A DNA stretch of 64,000 bases from Pontibacter coccineus (GCF_030546575.1 NZ_JAUOTN010000003.1:496001-560000), one strand, 5' to 3'; positions 44,533 to 53,215 are shown, counted from the stretch's first letter. The notes: a model not told the origin generated them from the letters alone. Translations and numbers: made by a program.

Positions 44533-45898
44533 CCGCTTCCGAGCGAACCTGCTGCTGCGGGTGGGGCTGCTAAGCATCAGCATTATTGCCTTGACGCTCG
44601 TCCTCTTCCGCACCGAATGGTATGTGACTGCCGTGTGCATTGGCTTGCTGCTGCTCCTGCAGCTTTACGACCTGGTGCGTTACGTGGAGCGGACTAACCG
44701 CGACGTAGCGGGCTTTCTGGAGGCCATCCGACACTCGGACTTCACCCAGCGCTTCGCTGTAGCAGGGAACAATCCGGCATACAAAGCGCTTTATCAATCA
44801 TTCAACGATGTATCCGATGCCTTCCAGCGCATCAAATCGGACAAGCAGGCGCACCACCTATACCTGCAGACAATTGTGGAGCATATTGGCGTAGGCATCA
44901 TTTCTTATGATGAGCGCGGTCATGTGCTGTTAGTGAACAACATGATCAAAGAAGCGCTGCACTTGCCCCATTTGGAACACATCGGGGCATTAAGCCGCAT
45001 CAGTGAGGAGCTCGTGGAGGTACTGCAACATATCGGGCACCAGGAGAGGAGGCTCGTTACCCTGCAGGTGCGGGATGAGCAGTTGCAGTTGGCCTTGCAT
45101 GCCACCACTATGGTTTCACAGGGGCGCACGCTGAAGATCGTGTCATGCCAGAATATCAAATCTGAGCTGGAGGAACAGGAACTGCAAACATGGCAGAAGC
45201 TGATCCGAGTACTCACCCACGAAATAATGAATACCATCACACCGGTCATCTCACTCACTTCCACTGTTTCGCAGCTGATGGAAGAGGAAGTCGTGCGCAA
45301 GGCTGTTGCCGGCCAGGTGCCTGAGGAGGAGGTGTTGGAAGATATACGGGCTGGATTGCAGACAATAGAGAAACGGAGTGCCGGGATGCTCCATTTTGTG
45401 AAGAACTACCGCCGCCTGATGCGGGTGCCAACACCAGAGGTCCGGACCGTGAAAGTAAAAGACCTGCTCAAAAGCGTCTATACCTTGTTGCAGCCTGAAA
45501 TGGAAGCGAAGCGCACAAAGCTCACCATTTACCTGCGTGAAGAAAAAGCTGAGCTGCAGGTAGATCCGGAACTGATCGAGCAGGTGCTGATCAACCTGAT
45601 CAAAAATGGGATGGAGGCAAGCCATCAGGCAGCGACTCCCCTGGTAGAGGTGTTTGCCTATCAGGATGAGCAGGACAGTAGTCGCTTCCGGATTGATGTG
45701 CAGGACAATGGCAGCGGTGTTTCCCCTGAGGATCTGGATAGGATCTTTATTCCTTTTTTCACTACCAAAAAGCAGGGATCAGGTATAGGCCTCAGCCTCT
45801 CCAGGCAAATCATGCGCCAGCACGGCGGCAGCATACGTGTCAGCAGTTCACCGGGCGGCCCCACCACCTTTAGCCTCACTTTCAGAAACAAGCATTAA
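44522..45898 (+). CDS. Sensor histidine kinase, partner of the NtrC-type regulator
   Basis: The 458-residue kinase begins with two helices (about 10-25 and 35-50) that leave almost no periplasmic loop, so it probably senses in the membrane or cytoplasm. A PAS-like part follows (about 115-200, VGIISYDERGHVLLVN). The dimerisation box is LTHEIMNTITPV with His 233, and the ATP-binding part has NLIKNGMEA (N box), DNGSGVSPEDL, PFFTTKKQGSGIGLSLSRQI and HGG. It phosphorylates the regulator whose gene overlaps it by 11 bp. Confidence 0.94.
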   Translation: MVYNRFRANLLLRVGLLSISIIALTLVLFRTEWYVTAVCIGLLLLLQLYDLVRYVERTNRDVAGFLEAIRHSDFTQRFAVAGNNPAYKALYQSFNDVSDAFQRIKSDKQAHHLYLQTIVEHIGVGIISYDERGHVLLVNNMIKEALHLPHLEHIGALSRISEELVEVLQHIGHQERRLVTLQVRDEQLQLALHATTMVSQGRTLKIVSCQNIKSELEEQELQTWQKLIRVLTHEIMNTITPVISLTSTVSQLMEEEVVRKAVAGQVPEEEVLEDIRAGLQTIEKRSAGMLHFVKNYRRLMRVPTPEVRTVKVKDLLKSVYTLLQPEMEAKRTKLTIYLREEKAELQVDPELIEQVLINLIKNGMEASHQAATPLVEVFAYQDEQDSSRFRIDVQDNGSGVSPEDLDRIFIPFFTTKKQGSGIGLSLSRQIMRQHGGSIRVSSSPGGPTTFSLTFRNKH

Positions 45899-46006
45899 GA
45901 TTAGTTTTGAAAACGGTGCATGGGTTGGGATTACCGCCCGGGCACCTTTCAGTACTAGTCGCAGCTACAGATCCTGCCTGACGAAGACTTCTAACTCCTG
46001 ACTAAT

Positions 46007-46312
46007 CTAAATGTTTTGCTGTATAATCTGGCTGAGTTGGTGACCCGGGACGGCGCCGGCTTGTTTCCAGACTACCTGCCCGTTCTTGAAAAGCATGAAG
46101 GTCGGCACACCCTGTACGCGGTACTGCTGGGCAGCGGCCTGGTTCTTGTCCACGTTTATTTTGATGACCTTCAGCTTGCCCGAGAAGTCTTTTGCCAGTT
46201 GTTCTACCACGGGGTTCATTGTTTTGCAGGGGCCGCACCAGTCGGCGTAAAAGTCCACAAGTACCGGCATGCCCGGGCTCTTTATCAGTTCAGCGAATGA
46301 TTTCTTTGCCAT
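46007..46312 (-). CDS. trxA: Thioredoxin
   Basis: The 101-residue protein has the redox motif WCGPC in VLVDFYADWCGPCKTM, the buried Asp in KVIKINVDKN and the cis-Pro in VQGVPTFMLFKNGQVV. It reduces disulfides in cytosolic proteins with electrons from thioredoxin reductase. The ATG at 46312 is chosen: a TAACTTTG element lies 32 nt upstream, inside the longer frame that could begin at 46384. No signal peptide is seen, so it is cytoplasmic. Confidence 0.95.
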   Translation of the reverse strand: MAKKSFAELIKSPGMPVLVDFYADWCGPCKTMNPVVEQLAKDFSGKLKVIKINVDKNQAAAQQYRVQGVPTFMLFKNGQVVWKQAGAVPGHQLSQIIQQNI

Positions 46313-46344
46313 AGCTCTATTGTTTAACCTGTTTTTACGAAGCG

Positions 46345-46352
46345 CAAAGTTA
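46345..46352 (-). promoter_or_regulatory. -7 element upstream of trxA
   Basis: TAACTTTG on the minus strand fits TAnnTTTG. It lies 32 nt before the trxA ATG and supports that start. Confidence 0.55.
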
Positions 46353-46553
46353 AAGGATAAACTGCTTAGGCTCATCAAGTCCACTCTTTTACTATCCTTA
46401 CAATACTGAATATACCGGACTGTTCGTGCTGCATTGCACAGGTCAGTTCATGGGTTGGCCGCAGCTTGTGATCGGGCTAAACCTTTGGCTGCCAATCGGG
46501 AACTATAGACGGCGTGGGAAGATTATTGTACTGACAAGATCCTCCCGATAAAC

Positions 46554-47789
46554 ATGACAAACCTAAAATATAAGCTGAGACGCTGGATCAGCACCCTTAC
46601 CATTGTCGCCCTTTTGGTAGTTGCCACGTTCCCGCTCAGTTCCTGCAGCAAAAGCGATGCGGCTATACCTGAAGATTTGGCGGAGCGCGAACGACTCGTC
46701 TCAGCCGAGAAAGTAGGCACCCTGTCTGCGGGCATGCTCAAACAACTGGCCGGAGCCTATGCCGGCAGCTTCCAGAGCCAGATCAAGCACGACGTGGCCA
46801 TTTACAAAGTGCATTACCGCACCACCTTTCAGGGCCGTGAAACCGAAGCTTCCGGCTTGGTAGCCCTGCCGATGAACCTGAGCACGCCAGCCCCGTTGCT
46901 GAGCGTGCAGCACGGCACCATCTTCGAGCACGACGAAGCGCCCTCTGCCATGAACGGCGGCCTCACGGGCTTTGAGGTCTTTGCATCAGGTGGCTATATC
47001 ACCCTTATACCTGACTACCTCGGCTTTGGGGCTTCCAAGAACCTGTTGCACCCTTACTACCACCGGCAGTCCTCAGGTATAGCCGTGGTCGACATGATCA
47101 AGGCAGCAAAGACCCTGTACGCTCAGGAAGGTATAGCAGACAATGGCCAGCTGTTTCTGGCGGGCTACTCAGAAGGCGGCTACGTAACGCTGGCTGCACA
47201 GCAAGAGATTGAAACCAACCCGCAGCATGGCCTCAAAATCACCGCCTCTGGCGCTGGAGCCGGTGGCTACGACCTGACCGAAATGCTGGCTGATGTAGTG
47301 GCGGGCAAGCCCTATACCTATCCGGCCTACCTGGCGTATGTGCTGATGAGCTACAACAAAACCTACGGGTGGAACCGTCCGCTCAGTGATTTTTACCAAG
47401 AGCCTTACGCCACCCGGCTGGCTACTATGTTCAACGGCCAGCACAGCGGCAGCGCTATCAACAAACAGCTGACCACCCAGACAGAGCAGTTATTTGCAGC
47501 CTCTTTTCTGGAGGGGCTCCGTGGGGATGGCGAGCGGGCCCTCAAAAAGGCCCTGCAGGAAAATAGCTTTAACAGTTGGGTGCCGCAAAGCCCGACGCGC
47601 CTCTACCATGGCACTGCTGATGTGATCGTGCCGTTTGCTAACTCAAAGCAGACGTACGAGCGCATGAAAGCAGCCGGCGCCCCGGAGTTAGAACTTATAC
47701 CTATCCGGAATGGCACACACAGCAGTAGCCTGATTCCGATGCTCACCGACCTGATCCCCTGGATGCAGTCATTTAGGACAAATCCGTAA
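46554..47789 (+). CDS. Lipase-like alpha/beta hydrolase lipoprotein
   Basis: The 411-residue protein has a lipoprotein signal (lipobox LSSC, about residue 31). It has the secretory-lipase arrangement: LLSVQHGTIFEHDEAPSA, then YITLIPDYLGFG, the nucleophile elbow GYSEGG, a flexible lid-like middle, the acid in GTADVIVPF and the His in NGTHSS. It cleaves lipid or other esters on the cell surface. Motif copies are frequent (at least six cores). Repeat mosaic C begins right after the stop codon. Confidence 0.9.
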   Translation: MTNLKYKLRRWISTLTIVALLVVATFPLSSCSKSDAAIPEDLAERERLVSAEKVGTLSAGMLKQLAGAYAGSFQSQIKHDVAIYKVHYRTTFQGRETEASGLVALPMNLSTPAPLLSVQHGTIFEHDEAPSAMNGGLTGFEVFASGGYITLIPDYLGFGASKNLLHPYYHRQSSGIAVVDMIKAAKTLYAQEGIADNGQLFLAGYSEGGYVTLAAQQEIETNPQHGLKITASGAGAGGYDLTEMLADVVAGKPYTYPAYLAYVLMSYNKTYGWNRPLSDFYQEPYATRLATMFNGQHSGSAINKQLTTQTEQLFAASFLEGLRGDGERALKKALQENSFNSWVPQSPTRLYHGTADVIVPFANSKQTYERMKAAGAPELELIPIRNGTHSSSLIPMLTDLIPWMQSFRTNP

Positions 47790-48060
47790 AGGTGCATTGC
47801 ATGATAGCTATGGCTGGTCTATGGCGCGAGCGTCCACGCTCGTGTCTACTATGGTGGGGCATCCCCGAGACTGCGCTCGGGGTAGGCTGGCCCAGGTATG
47901 GTTGCTTCTGCTTATGCCCTCGCTCGCGTCCCGCGAGTGTGCGGTATACGGCGGACTCTGGCCGCTGAAGCATGAAGGCAAGTTTGTAGCTGGTGTAGCT
48001 ACTGCTGTTGCAGGTATAGCGAACTGTCTTGTCTTATAGCTTCGCCTGTGCAGCGGGCAC

Positions 48061-48088
48061 CTACTTTTTTTCTTGATAAAAAAAGTAG
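48061..48088. repeat. A/T-rich hairpin repeat
   Basis: CTACTTTTTTT and AAAAAAAGTAG (11-bp arms) enclose CTTGAT, then GCAAAAAAATCAAG follows. Units of this kind are dispersed in Bacteroidetes intergenic DNA, from general knowledge. It could also work as a terminator. Confidence 0.6.
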
Positions 48089-48362
48089 GCAAAAAAATCA
48101 AGACGCTCCAAACTCGCTGAACGCTCGAACAGTGGAGCGTCATTTAGTGCACCTGGCTAATGCTAATTGTTTCATAGCTTACGGGGCAAGTTACTTTTGC
48201 TATACCTGCCAGCGGTGCGCTACAGTACCGAAACCTATAGTACTTATTCCTATGAATTGGCAGCTGCCAAAAGTCCCCCTTCGAAGGGGGCAGGGGGATG
48301 ACAATCGTGCATAGAAAACCGGAGCTAAATTGGTTATAACTGGCAAATGGCAGTTACATGCT

Positions 48363-48393
48363 CCCCTCCTTGGATAAGGAGGGGCAGGGGTGG
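48363..48393. repeat. CCCCTCCTT hairpin repeat
   Basis: CCCCTCCTT-GGAT-AAGGAGGGG, followed by CAGGGGTGG, is a type of hairpin known as an abundant dispersed Bacteroidetes repeat. Another copy of the CCCCTC kind is at 48603-48628. Confidence 0.6.
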
Positions 48394-48762
48394 TTGGACC
48401 CGGTATAGTGAAAAAGCAACGCAGCTATACCTAAGAACTAGCAGCTACAGAAAAGTCCCCCTTGGGGGTAGGGCCCCTCGTTTTGGGAGAAATCTGATTG
48501 AGTGCGCAAATATTGAAAAGATCCAGATATCTCCTGTCGTCGAGATGACAGCTTGATTTAATCTTGGTTTAAGTTGATGGCTTTAGGGGTAGGTGATGTG
48601 TTCCCCTCTCGGGAGGGGCGGGGGTGGGTTAAATCAGAAGGAGCCTAAATTCCAGAAGCTACATAGTTATACCTGCACATTGCTCGCAACATCAGTGAGG
48701 TCCCCCAGGTGAAAGCTCCTCGTTAAAGAAGAGGGCAGCGGAAGATAACAACCGTGCAAGCC

Positions 48763-49560
48763 CTATACCTTGGTACATTTCAGCGAATACACCATCGGGA
48801 TCAGATTTTGCAGGTGCCTGATGCGCCAGTAGCCGTCCGGGCCCTGCACGGTGTGGCTGAAGCAGTTGTAGGGGGAATAGGGGAACTCATGGAAAAGCTC
48901 CAGCTTCAGCCCCTGGTTCAGCAGCGCAGTGATCACTTCGCTCAGGCTGTGGTTCCAGGAGTATTCTTTGTACTGAATAGGTGCATCCCGGTCTGCGTAA
49001 GTGCCCGTCTGTACTTCTATAATTGGCTCGGGGATGTTGTGGTAGGGGTACTGCACTTGTGTAAAGTCGTTATCGAACATCCAAACCACGGGATGGAACT
49101 CGGCCATGTAAAAAGTGCCCCCCGGCTTCAGGAAATGCGCAATCACCTCAGCCCAGCGGTTCAGGTCGGGCAGCCAGCCAATTACGCCGTAGGAGGTGAA
49201 CACAATATCGAATTGCCCCTGCAGGTTTTCTTTCAGATCATACACGTTGGAGCACACGAAGCGGGCATTTAGACCAAGCTCGTCGTTCAGCTTTTTTGCT
49301 TCCCTTATCGCCTCGTCCGACAGGTCTATACCGGTGACTTCAGCCCCCATCCTAGCCCAAGAAAGAGTGTCCTGGCCGAAGTGGCACTGCAGGTGCAGCA
49401 GGCGCTTGCCAGCAACAGGCCCCAGTTCTTCCAATTCGATGGCGTTGAGGCTGGATTTTCCTGCCTTAAAACCGGCGACATCATAAAAAGCGGAGTCCTT
49501 GTGCACGGCAGTGCGCAGGTTCCAAGCCTGTCTGTTCGCTTCAAAATATTCCTGTTCCAT
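48763..49560 (-). CDS. Class I SAM-dependent methyltransferase
   Basis: This 265-residue protein has the SAM-binding Rossmann core: LLHLQCHFGQDTLSWARMGAEVTGIDLSDEAI (motif I and the acidic end of strand 2) and FDIVFTSYGVIGWL (motif II). A strand carrying LKPGGTFYMAEFHP matches motif III. The acceptor cannot be assigned; many such proteins methylate small organic molecules. It starts at the CAT at 49558-49560 and ends at the edge of mosaic C. No partner genes are on the same strand. Confidence 0.9.
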   Translation of the reverse strand: MEQEYFEANRQAWNLRTAVHKDSAFYDVAGFKAGKSSLNAIELEELGPVAGKRLLHLQCHFGQDTLSWARMGAEVTGIDLSDEAIREAKKLNDELGLNARFVCSNVYDLKENLQGQFDIVFTSYGVIGWLPDLNRWAEVIAHFLKPGGTFYMAEFHPVVWMFDNDFTQVQYPYHNIPEPIIEVQTGTYADRDAPIQYKEYSWNHSLSEVITALLNQGLKLELFHEFPYSPYNCFSHTVQGPDGYWRIRHLQNLIPMVYSLKCTKV

Positions 49561-49672
49561 CCAGTCTCTGTGTGAAATGTTAGATTAGTTGAAAGATAAA
49601 AATACAATAAATAGCTTTATCTAAAATTTTATATATTTACATTTATTATTACCTACGAACAAATCAATTTAC

Positions 49673-49987
49673 ATGAAAATCACAGGAAATGAGGGCGGTC
49701 CGATAGACCGTGACCAGGCTATAAAATGGACAGCTAACTACAGATCGAGCGGCAGAGGAAAAACGAATTGCCATCTGTTTGGAGGTGAAACTGTACAGCA
49801 GCTTCTCGATCAGGAAGGGTGTGTGGCAATGCGCATCTATTATGCTCTGGATGACAATGGACAGCAACAGTTGCTGCTGGTAGGAACAGACGCAGAGGGA
49901 AATGATCTGACGGAAGGCCTGATTCTGGACTTATCCAGCCCATGCCCTCCAGACTGTTCAGTTAACAGCAGCGAGTTGGCTGGCTAA
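49673..49987 (+). CDS. Small conserved Bacteroidetes protein of unknown function
   Basis: The 104-residue soluble protein starts MKITGNEGGPID. The next part (about 15-80) has FGGETVQQLLDQEGC, then MRIYYALDDNG and LLLVGTDAEGNDLTEGLILD. Cys residues near the end (CPPDCS) look like a small metal-binding or redox site. I recall similar small proteins with this start in other Bacteroidetes, without a function. It has no signal peptide. Its stop overlaps the start of the membrane protein gene by one base, so the two are translated together. Confidence 0.75.
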   Translation: MKITGNEGGPIDRDQAIKWTANYRSSGRGKTNCHLFGGETVQQLLDQEGCVAMRIYYALDDNGQQQLLLVGTDAEGNDLTEGLILDLSSPCPPDCSVNSSELAG

Positions 49988-50646
49988 TGGAGGTTTTTAT
50001 AGGACATATTTATCCTTGGTTGAAATGGGTTGCTGTACTGAGCCCTCTTTTGCCTTTTGTGATTGGTCTGTGGTTGATCAGAAAACAGAAGGACACACGA
50101 TTTACGCTGCTGTTTCTGTTCATAGCCATTGGGGTGCTGACAGAAGCTGTATCCAGGATTACAGTGATGATCGGTACGACAAATAATCTTTGGTTGGCCC
50201 CTGTGTATACCTTGCTGGGCTTCAGTGTACTTGCAGGTATATTTTATTATAGTTTTGATAAAATACTTCTGAAACGAGCCATCCTAGTTGGGATTGCAGG
50301 GCTATGTATACTCATTTATTATGATGCCTTTGTCACGTACGGAATAACGAAAATGAATTCAGTGTCCAGGATAGCGGCAAATGCGATGTTGATCGTGATG
50401 GCCATCACTTATTTTTACAAGGTCGCAAACAATGCTAAAGTCATTTACCTGGACCGCGACCCCATGTTTTTGCTGAGTTGCGCCATCCTTATTTACTACG
50501 CCGGAACAAGTATGTCGTATGCTATTTTTAACGAAGCACTGGCTATTTCAGACGATGCGGCACGCATCTGTTTAGCCATCATCATGGTACTGAATGTACT
50601 GTTCTACATAAGCCATGCATTTATATTGAGGAGAATGGCCGCATGA
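49987..50646 (+). CDS. Seven-helix membrane protein of unknown function
   Basis: The 219-residue protein is almost entirely hydrophobic and shows about seven helices: roughly 12-30, 39-57, 68-88, 94-112, 124-143, 158-178 and 190-210. Charged residues between them (RKQKDTR, KVANNAKVIYLDRD) mark loops. No known family was recognised. The gene overlaps the previous one by one base and the histidine kinase gene by four (ATGA), so its product is probably made with the kinase and could be its membrane sensor; that is inference. Confidence 0.78.
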   Translation: MEVFIGHIYPWLKWVAVLSPLLPFVIGLWLIRKQKDTRFTLLFLFIAIGVLTEAVSRITVMIGTTNNLWLAPVYTLLGFSVLAGIFYYSFDKILLKRAILVGIAGLCILIYYDAFVTYGITKMNSVSRIAANAMLIVMAITYFYKVANNAKVIYLDRDPMFLLSCAILIYYAGTSMSYAIFNEALAISDDAARICLAIIMVLNVLFYISHAFILRRMAA

Positions 50647-51473
50647 TAGAAACGTTAACCCCGCTGCTGATCATCACACCGGTACTGCTGGTGCTCTCCA
50701 TTGGCATCATCATGTTTGTGTTTGCCTACCAGCGGCGCATGCTGCAGCACCAGGAGCACCTGCGCGAACTGCAGGAGCTTCGCCAGAGACAAATGCTGGA
50801 GGCAGCCCTTGACGCGCAGGAAGAAGAGCGCCGCCGCGTAGCCCGCGACCTGCACGACGAAGTGGGCGGTATGCTGGCCCTTATCCGGCTCAACATCGGT
50901 CAGGTGGAGCGCAAGTGTGCCGAAAACGAAGCTGCCGCCGAAACTGCCCACCGTTCCAAAGAACTGCTCGATGAAGCAATACACAGCGTGCGCCGCATCT
51001 CCCACGACCTGCTGCCAGTGGTGCTAGACAAAATGGGACTGGTGCAGGCCATTAACAGCCTGGTGCACTCAGTGCCGCCCGACAGCGGCCTGGAAGTGAG
51101 GTTCACCCACAACCTGGAGAACTTCCGGCTACAAGCCCGGCAGGAATTGCTGCTGTTCCGCATTCTGCAGGAGCTCGTCAACAATACCCTGAAGTATGCC
51201 GAGGCGACGCAGATCACGATCAACCTACACCGCGAAGACGATAAGCTGACCCTGCGCTATACCGACAACGGCAAGGGCTTTGATTACGACGCTACCCTGG
51301 AGGCGGGAGGGGGAAGCAGTGGGCTTGGCCTGAAAAACATGCAAAGCCGCGTGGACCTGCTAAATGGGGCCATTCACTTCTTTTCGAAGCTGGGAGCAGG
51401 TATAAAGGCTGAAATAGTGGTCCCTGTTGCTTATCTTATCATTATTATTTATAACTTTGGTTTGCTAACCTAA
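50643..51473 (+). CDS. Sensor histidine kinase, HisKA_3 (NarX/DegS) type
   Basis: The 276-residue kinase has one helix (7-28) and a coiled coil (30-60). The HisKA_3 box RRVARDLHDEVGG carries His 71. The ATP-binding part has LVNNTLKYAEA (N box), YTDNGKGFDY and GLGLKNMQSR. After the usual end (IVVPV) the frame runs on through 13 hydrophobic residues (AYLIIIIYNFGLL), encoded by DNA that also holds a TAACTTTG promoter element. The tail is therefore probably a late extension. The sensing part is too short to bind much alone; the seven-helix protein encoded upstream may do this. Confidence 0.92.
   Translation: MIETLTPLLIITPVLLVLSIGIIMFVFAYQRRMLQHQEHLRELQELRQRQMLEAALDAQEEERRRVARDLHDEVGGMLALIRLNIGQVERKCAENEAAAETAHRSKELLDEAIHSVRRISHDLLPVVLDKMGLVQAINSLVHSVPPDSGLEVRFTHNLENFRLQARQELLLFRILQELVNNTLKYAEATQITINLHREDDKLTLRYTDNGKGFDYDATLEAGGGSSGLGLKNMQSRVDLLNGAIHFFSKLGAGIKAEIVVPVAYLIIIIYNFGLLT
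51427..51459 (+). promoter_or_regulatory. Promoter for the receiver-only regulator
   Basis: TTG at 51427-51429 and TAACTTTG at 51452-51459 are 22 nt apart, fitting the Bacteroidetes promoter. The promoter lies inside the kinase 3' end, 24 nt before the regulator ATG. Confidence 0.5.
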
Positions 51474-51483
51474 GCTTTACTTT

Positions 51484-51915
51484 ATGGAGCTGCAGCCACT
51501 TACACTTGCCATCGCGGATGATCATACCCTTTTCAGGAAGGGCGTAATCGAGATTCTGAAGAATTTCGAGGAGATCACGGTGATAAGTGACGCGGCTAAC
51601 GGGGCAGAACTGCTTGAGAAAATAGAAGGCAACCTGCCGGACATCATCATGCTGGACCTCGAGATGCCTGATATGGATGGCATTGCCGTGGCCCGCTACG
51701 TGCTCAGCAAGTACCGCAAAGTTAAGATCCTGATCGTGTCCATGTATGGGGAAGAAGAGCTGGTTAAGAAACTGCTCGACGAAGGCGTACACGGTTACCT
51801 GCTCAAGAGCGCTGACCCTGAAGAACTGCGGGAAGTACTCCAGTTGCTACGGAACGGCAAAACACACTACCCGGTCTTCTCTCCGAATTATTTCACACAA
51901 CGAACGCTCCGATAA
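51484..51915 (+). CDS. Receiver-only response regulator (NarL-like, no DNA-binding domain)
   Basis: The 143-residue protein has a complete receiver domain: acidic pair in IADDHTLF, phosphorylated Asp 58 in DIIMLDLEMPDMDG, and the conserved Lys in HGYLLKSAD. The surroundings look like a NarL/FixJ regulator, but after LLRNGKTHYPVFSPNYF the gene ends at residue 143, with no LuxR-type helix-turn-helix. The terminator at 51920 follows within 5 bp and the opposite gene ends at 51959, so no displaced HTH remains. It may act by protein contact, or it may be a truncated regulator. Confidence 0.88.
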   Translation: MELQPLTLAIADDHTLFRKGVIEILKNFEEITVISDAANGAELLEKIEGNLPDIIMLDLEMPDMDGIAVARYVLSKYRKVKILIVSMYGEEELVKKLLDEGVHGYLLKSADPEELREVLQLLRNGKTHYPVFSPNYFTQRTLR

Positions 51916-51919
51916 TAAT

Positions 51920-51951
51920 AAAAAAAGCCGCCCTTACGAGCGGCTTTTTTT
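51920..51951. terminator. Bidirectional terminator between the regulator and MFS genes
   Basis: AAAAAAGCCGC (51921-51931) and GCGGCTTTTTT (51940-51950) pair perfectly around CCTTACGA. The T and A tracts suit both convergent genes. Confidence 0.9.
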
Positions 51952-51958
51952 ATACCTG

Positions 51959-53215
51959 TCAGCCTACCACCCGGATGCGGCTCACGGTCCACACGGCGAC
52001 CAGCGTTACCACACACGCCATAATACCCACCCAGTTGAAGTGCGCGAGCGTGCCACTGGCTGTTTCCTCCACAATAAGACCACTCACGAAAGCCGCTATA
52101 CCTGCCCCCAATTGCTGTACCGAAGAGTTGATGCTCATGAAACTGCCACGCAGCTCCGGCTCCACGCTGGACGTGACCAGCGACATGGCCGGCACAAAGC
52201 GGGCTCCAAACAGGATAAAGAAGAAGGTAGAAACAGTGAGTGCGAGCACCATGCCCACGGGCGGCAGGTTCGTAATGAGCACAATCGGGATAATGGAGAG
52301 AATGGCAGCCCACCGGAAAATGAGGTGCTTGCCATGCCTGTCAGCCAGGCGGCCCGCCCACTGGGAGGTGAAGACCGTGGCGAGTCCGCCGAACAGGTAG
52401 ATGTAGCTCAGGTCACGCTCGGTAAAACCCACATTGGCCACCATATACGGACTGATGAACGGCACGACCAGGAAGCCTGCCATGGTGAGCGTCATCGTGA
52501 GCGCCATCGCCCACTGCAGATTAGGTTGCACCACCATCGCCTTGAGCGCACGAAACGGATTGCCGGGTCTGGCATTGGTCAGGTGACCGCGCATGGCCGG
52601 CAGAAAACGCACCGCCACCAGCAGGATAACCACGCTAAGACCCACGAGCAGGTAAAAGGGAGCATGCCAGCTCATTTCACTGGCCAGGTATAGCCCGATG
52701 GGTATACCGGCAATGGAGGCCACCGAAAATGCCGCCATTACGCGCCCGGTAGCCGCGCCACGGCGATGTTCCGGTATGGCATCGCCGATAATGGCCAGCA
52801 CCAGCGCACCCAGCACACCGCCAAATCCGCCGGCCACCACCCTAGCCACCAGCAGCAGCCCATAGTTAGGGGCAATGGCGCAACCCAGCGTACCCACAAT
52901 AAAGCCCACGTACAGCGCCAGCAAAGCATGCTTGCGGTCGAAACGGTCGATGAAGAGGGCGCTCACAAAACCGGCGATGGCCGCACTAAAGGTATAGGCC
53001 GACACGAGCAGGCCGAACTTGCTGGGGGAGATGCTGAAGACCCGCATCAGTTGCGGACCGAGCGGCATCATGATCACAAAGTCCATCATGTGCGTGAACT
53101 GGATCGCGGCCAGCAAAAAGATCAGCAGCCCCTCCCGGATCTGGTCTTTTGGTACCAGGGTTTCCTGTAGAGGAGCAGTTATCGGAGCAGGATTATTATC
53201 CTGAAATCTATTCAT
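51959..53215 (-). CDS. MFS transporter
   Basis: The 418-residue protein has twelve helices and MFS motif A in SALFIDRFDRKHALLALY (loop 2-3), with a second copy-like sequence in GRLADRHGKHLIFRW (loop 8-9). The N-terminal soluble part is about 30 residues. DHA1-type drug/sugar exporters have this length, and the closest type seems to be an efflux carrier. The substrate is unknown. It converges with the regulator gene on a shared terminator and has no recognised partners upstream. Confidence 0.92.
   Translation of the reverse strand: MNRFQDNNPAPITAPLQETLVPKDQIREGLLIFLLAAIQFTHMMDFVIMMPLGPQLMRVFSISPSKFGLLVSAYTFSAAIAGFVSALFIDRFDRKHALLALYVGFIVGTLGCAIAPNYGLLLVARVVAGGFGGVLGALVLAIIGDAIPEHRRGAATGRVMAAFSVASIAGIPIGLYLASEMSWHAPFYLLVGLSVVILLVAVRFLPAMRGHLTNARPGNPFRALKAMVVQPNLQWAMALTMTLTMAGFLVVPFISPYMVANVGFTERDLSYIYLFGGLATVFTSQWAGRLADRHGKHLIFRWAAILSIIPIVLITNLPPVGMVLALTVSTFFFILFGARFVPAMSLVTSSVEPELRGSFMSINSSVQQLGAGIAAFVSGLIVEETASGTLAHFNWVGIMACVVTLVAVWTVSRIRVVG

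Larger units (their letters stand above)
47790..48762. other. Gene-free repeat mosaic C
   Basis: About 970 bp contain no convincing gene. Visible units are a CGAGCGT-CC-ACGCTCG hairpin (47827-47842), the CGCGTCCCGCGAGTGTG unit shared with mosaic A (47917-47941), and a CTACTTTTTTT-CTTGAT hairpin (48061-48088). Further units are CCCCCTTCGAAGGGGG (48275-48290) with a following GGGGGATGACAATCGTGC, a CCCCTCCTT hairpin followed by CAGGGGTGG (48363-48393), and a similar CCCCTC/GAGGGGCGGGGGTGGG unit (48603-48628). Several TATACC/GGTATA motif copies are interspersed. Confidence 0.7.

Noticed and set aside
46313..46384. 24-residue N-terminal extension of thioredoxin
   Set aside because: It contains a TAACTTTG promoter element and no signal peptide; normal thioredoxin length is reached from 46312.
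51900..51960. Frameshifted HTH remnant after the receiver-only regulator
   Set aside because: Only about 44 bp separate the two genes and they hold a terminator, too short for an HTH in any frame.
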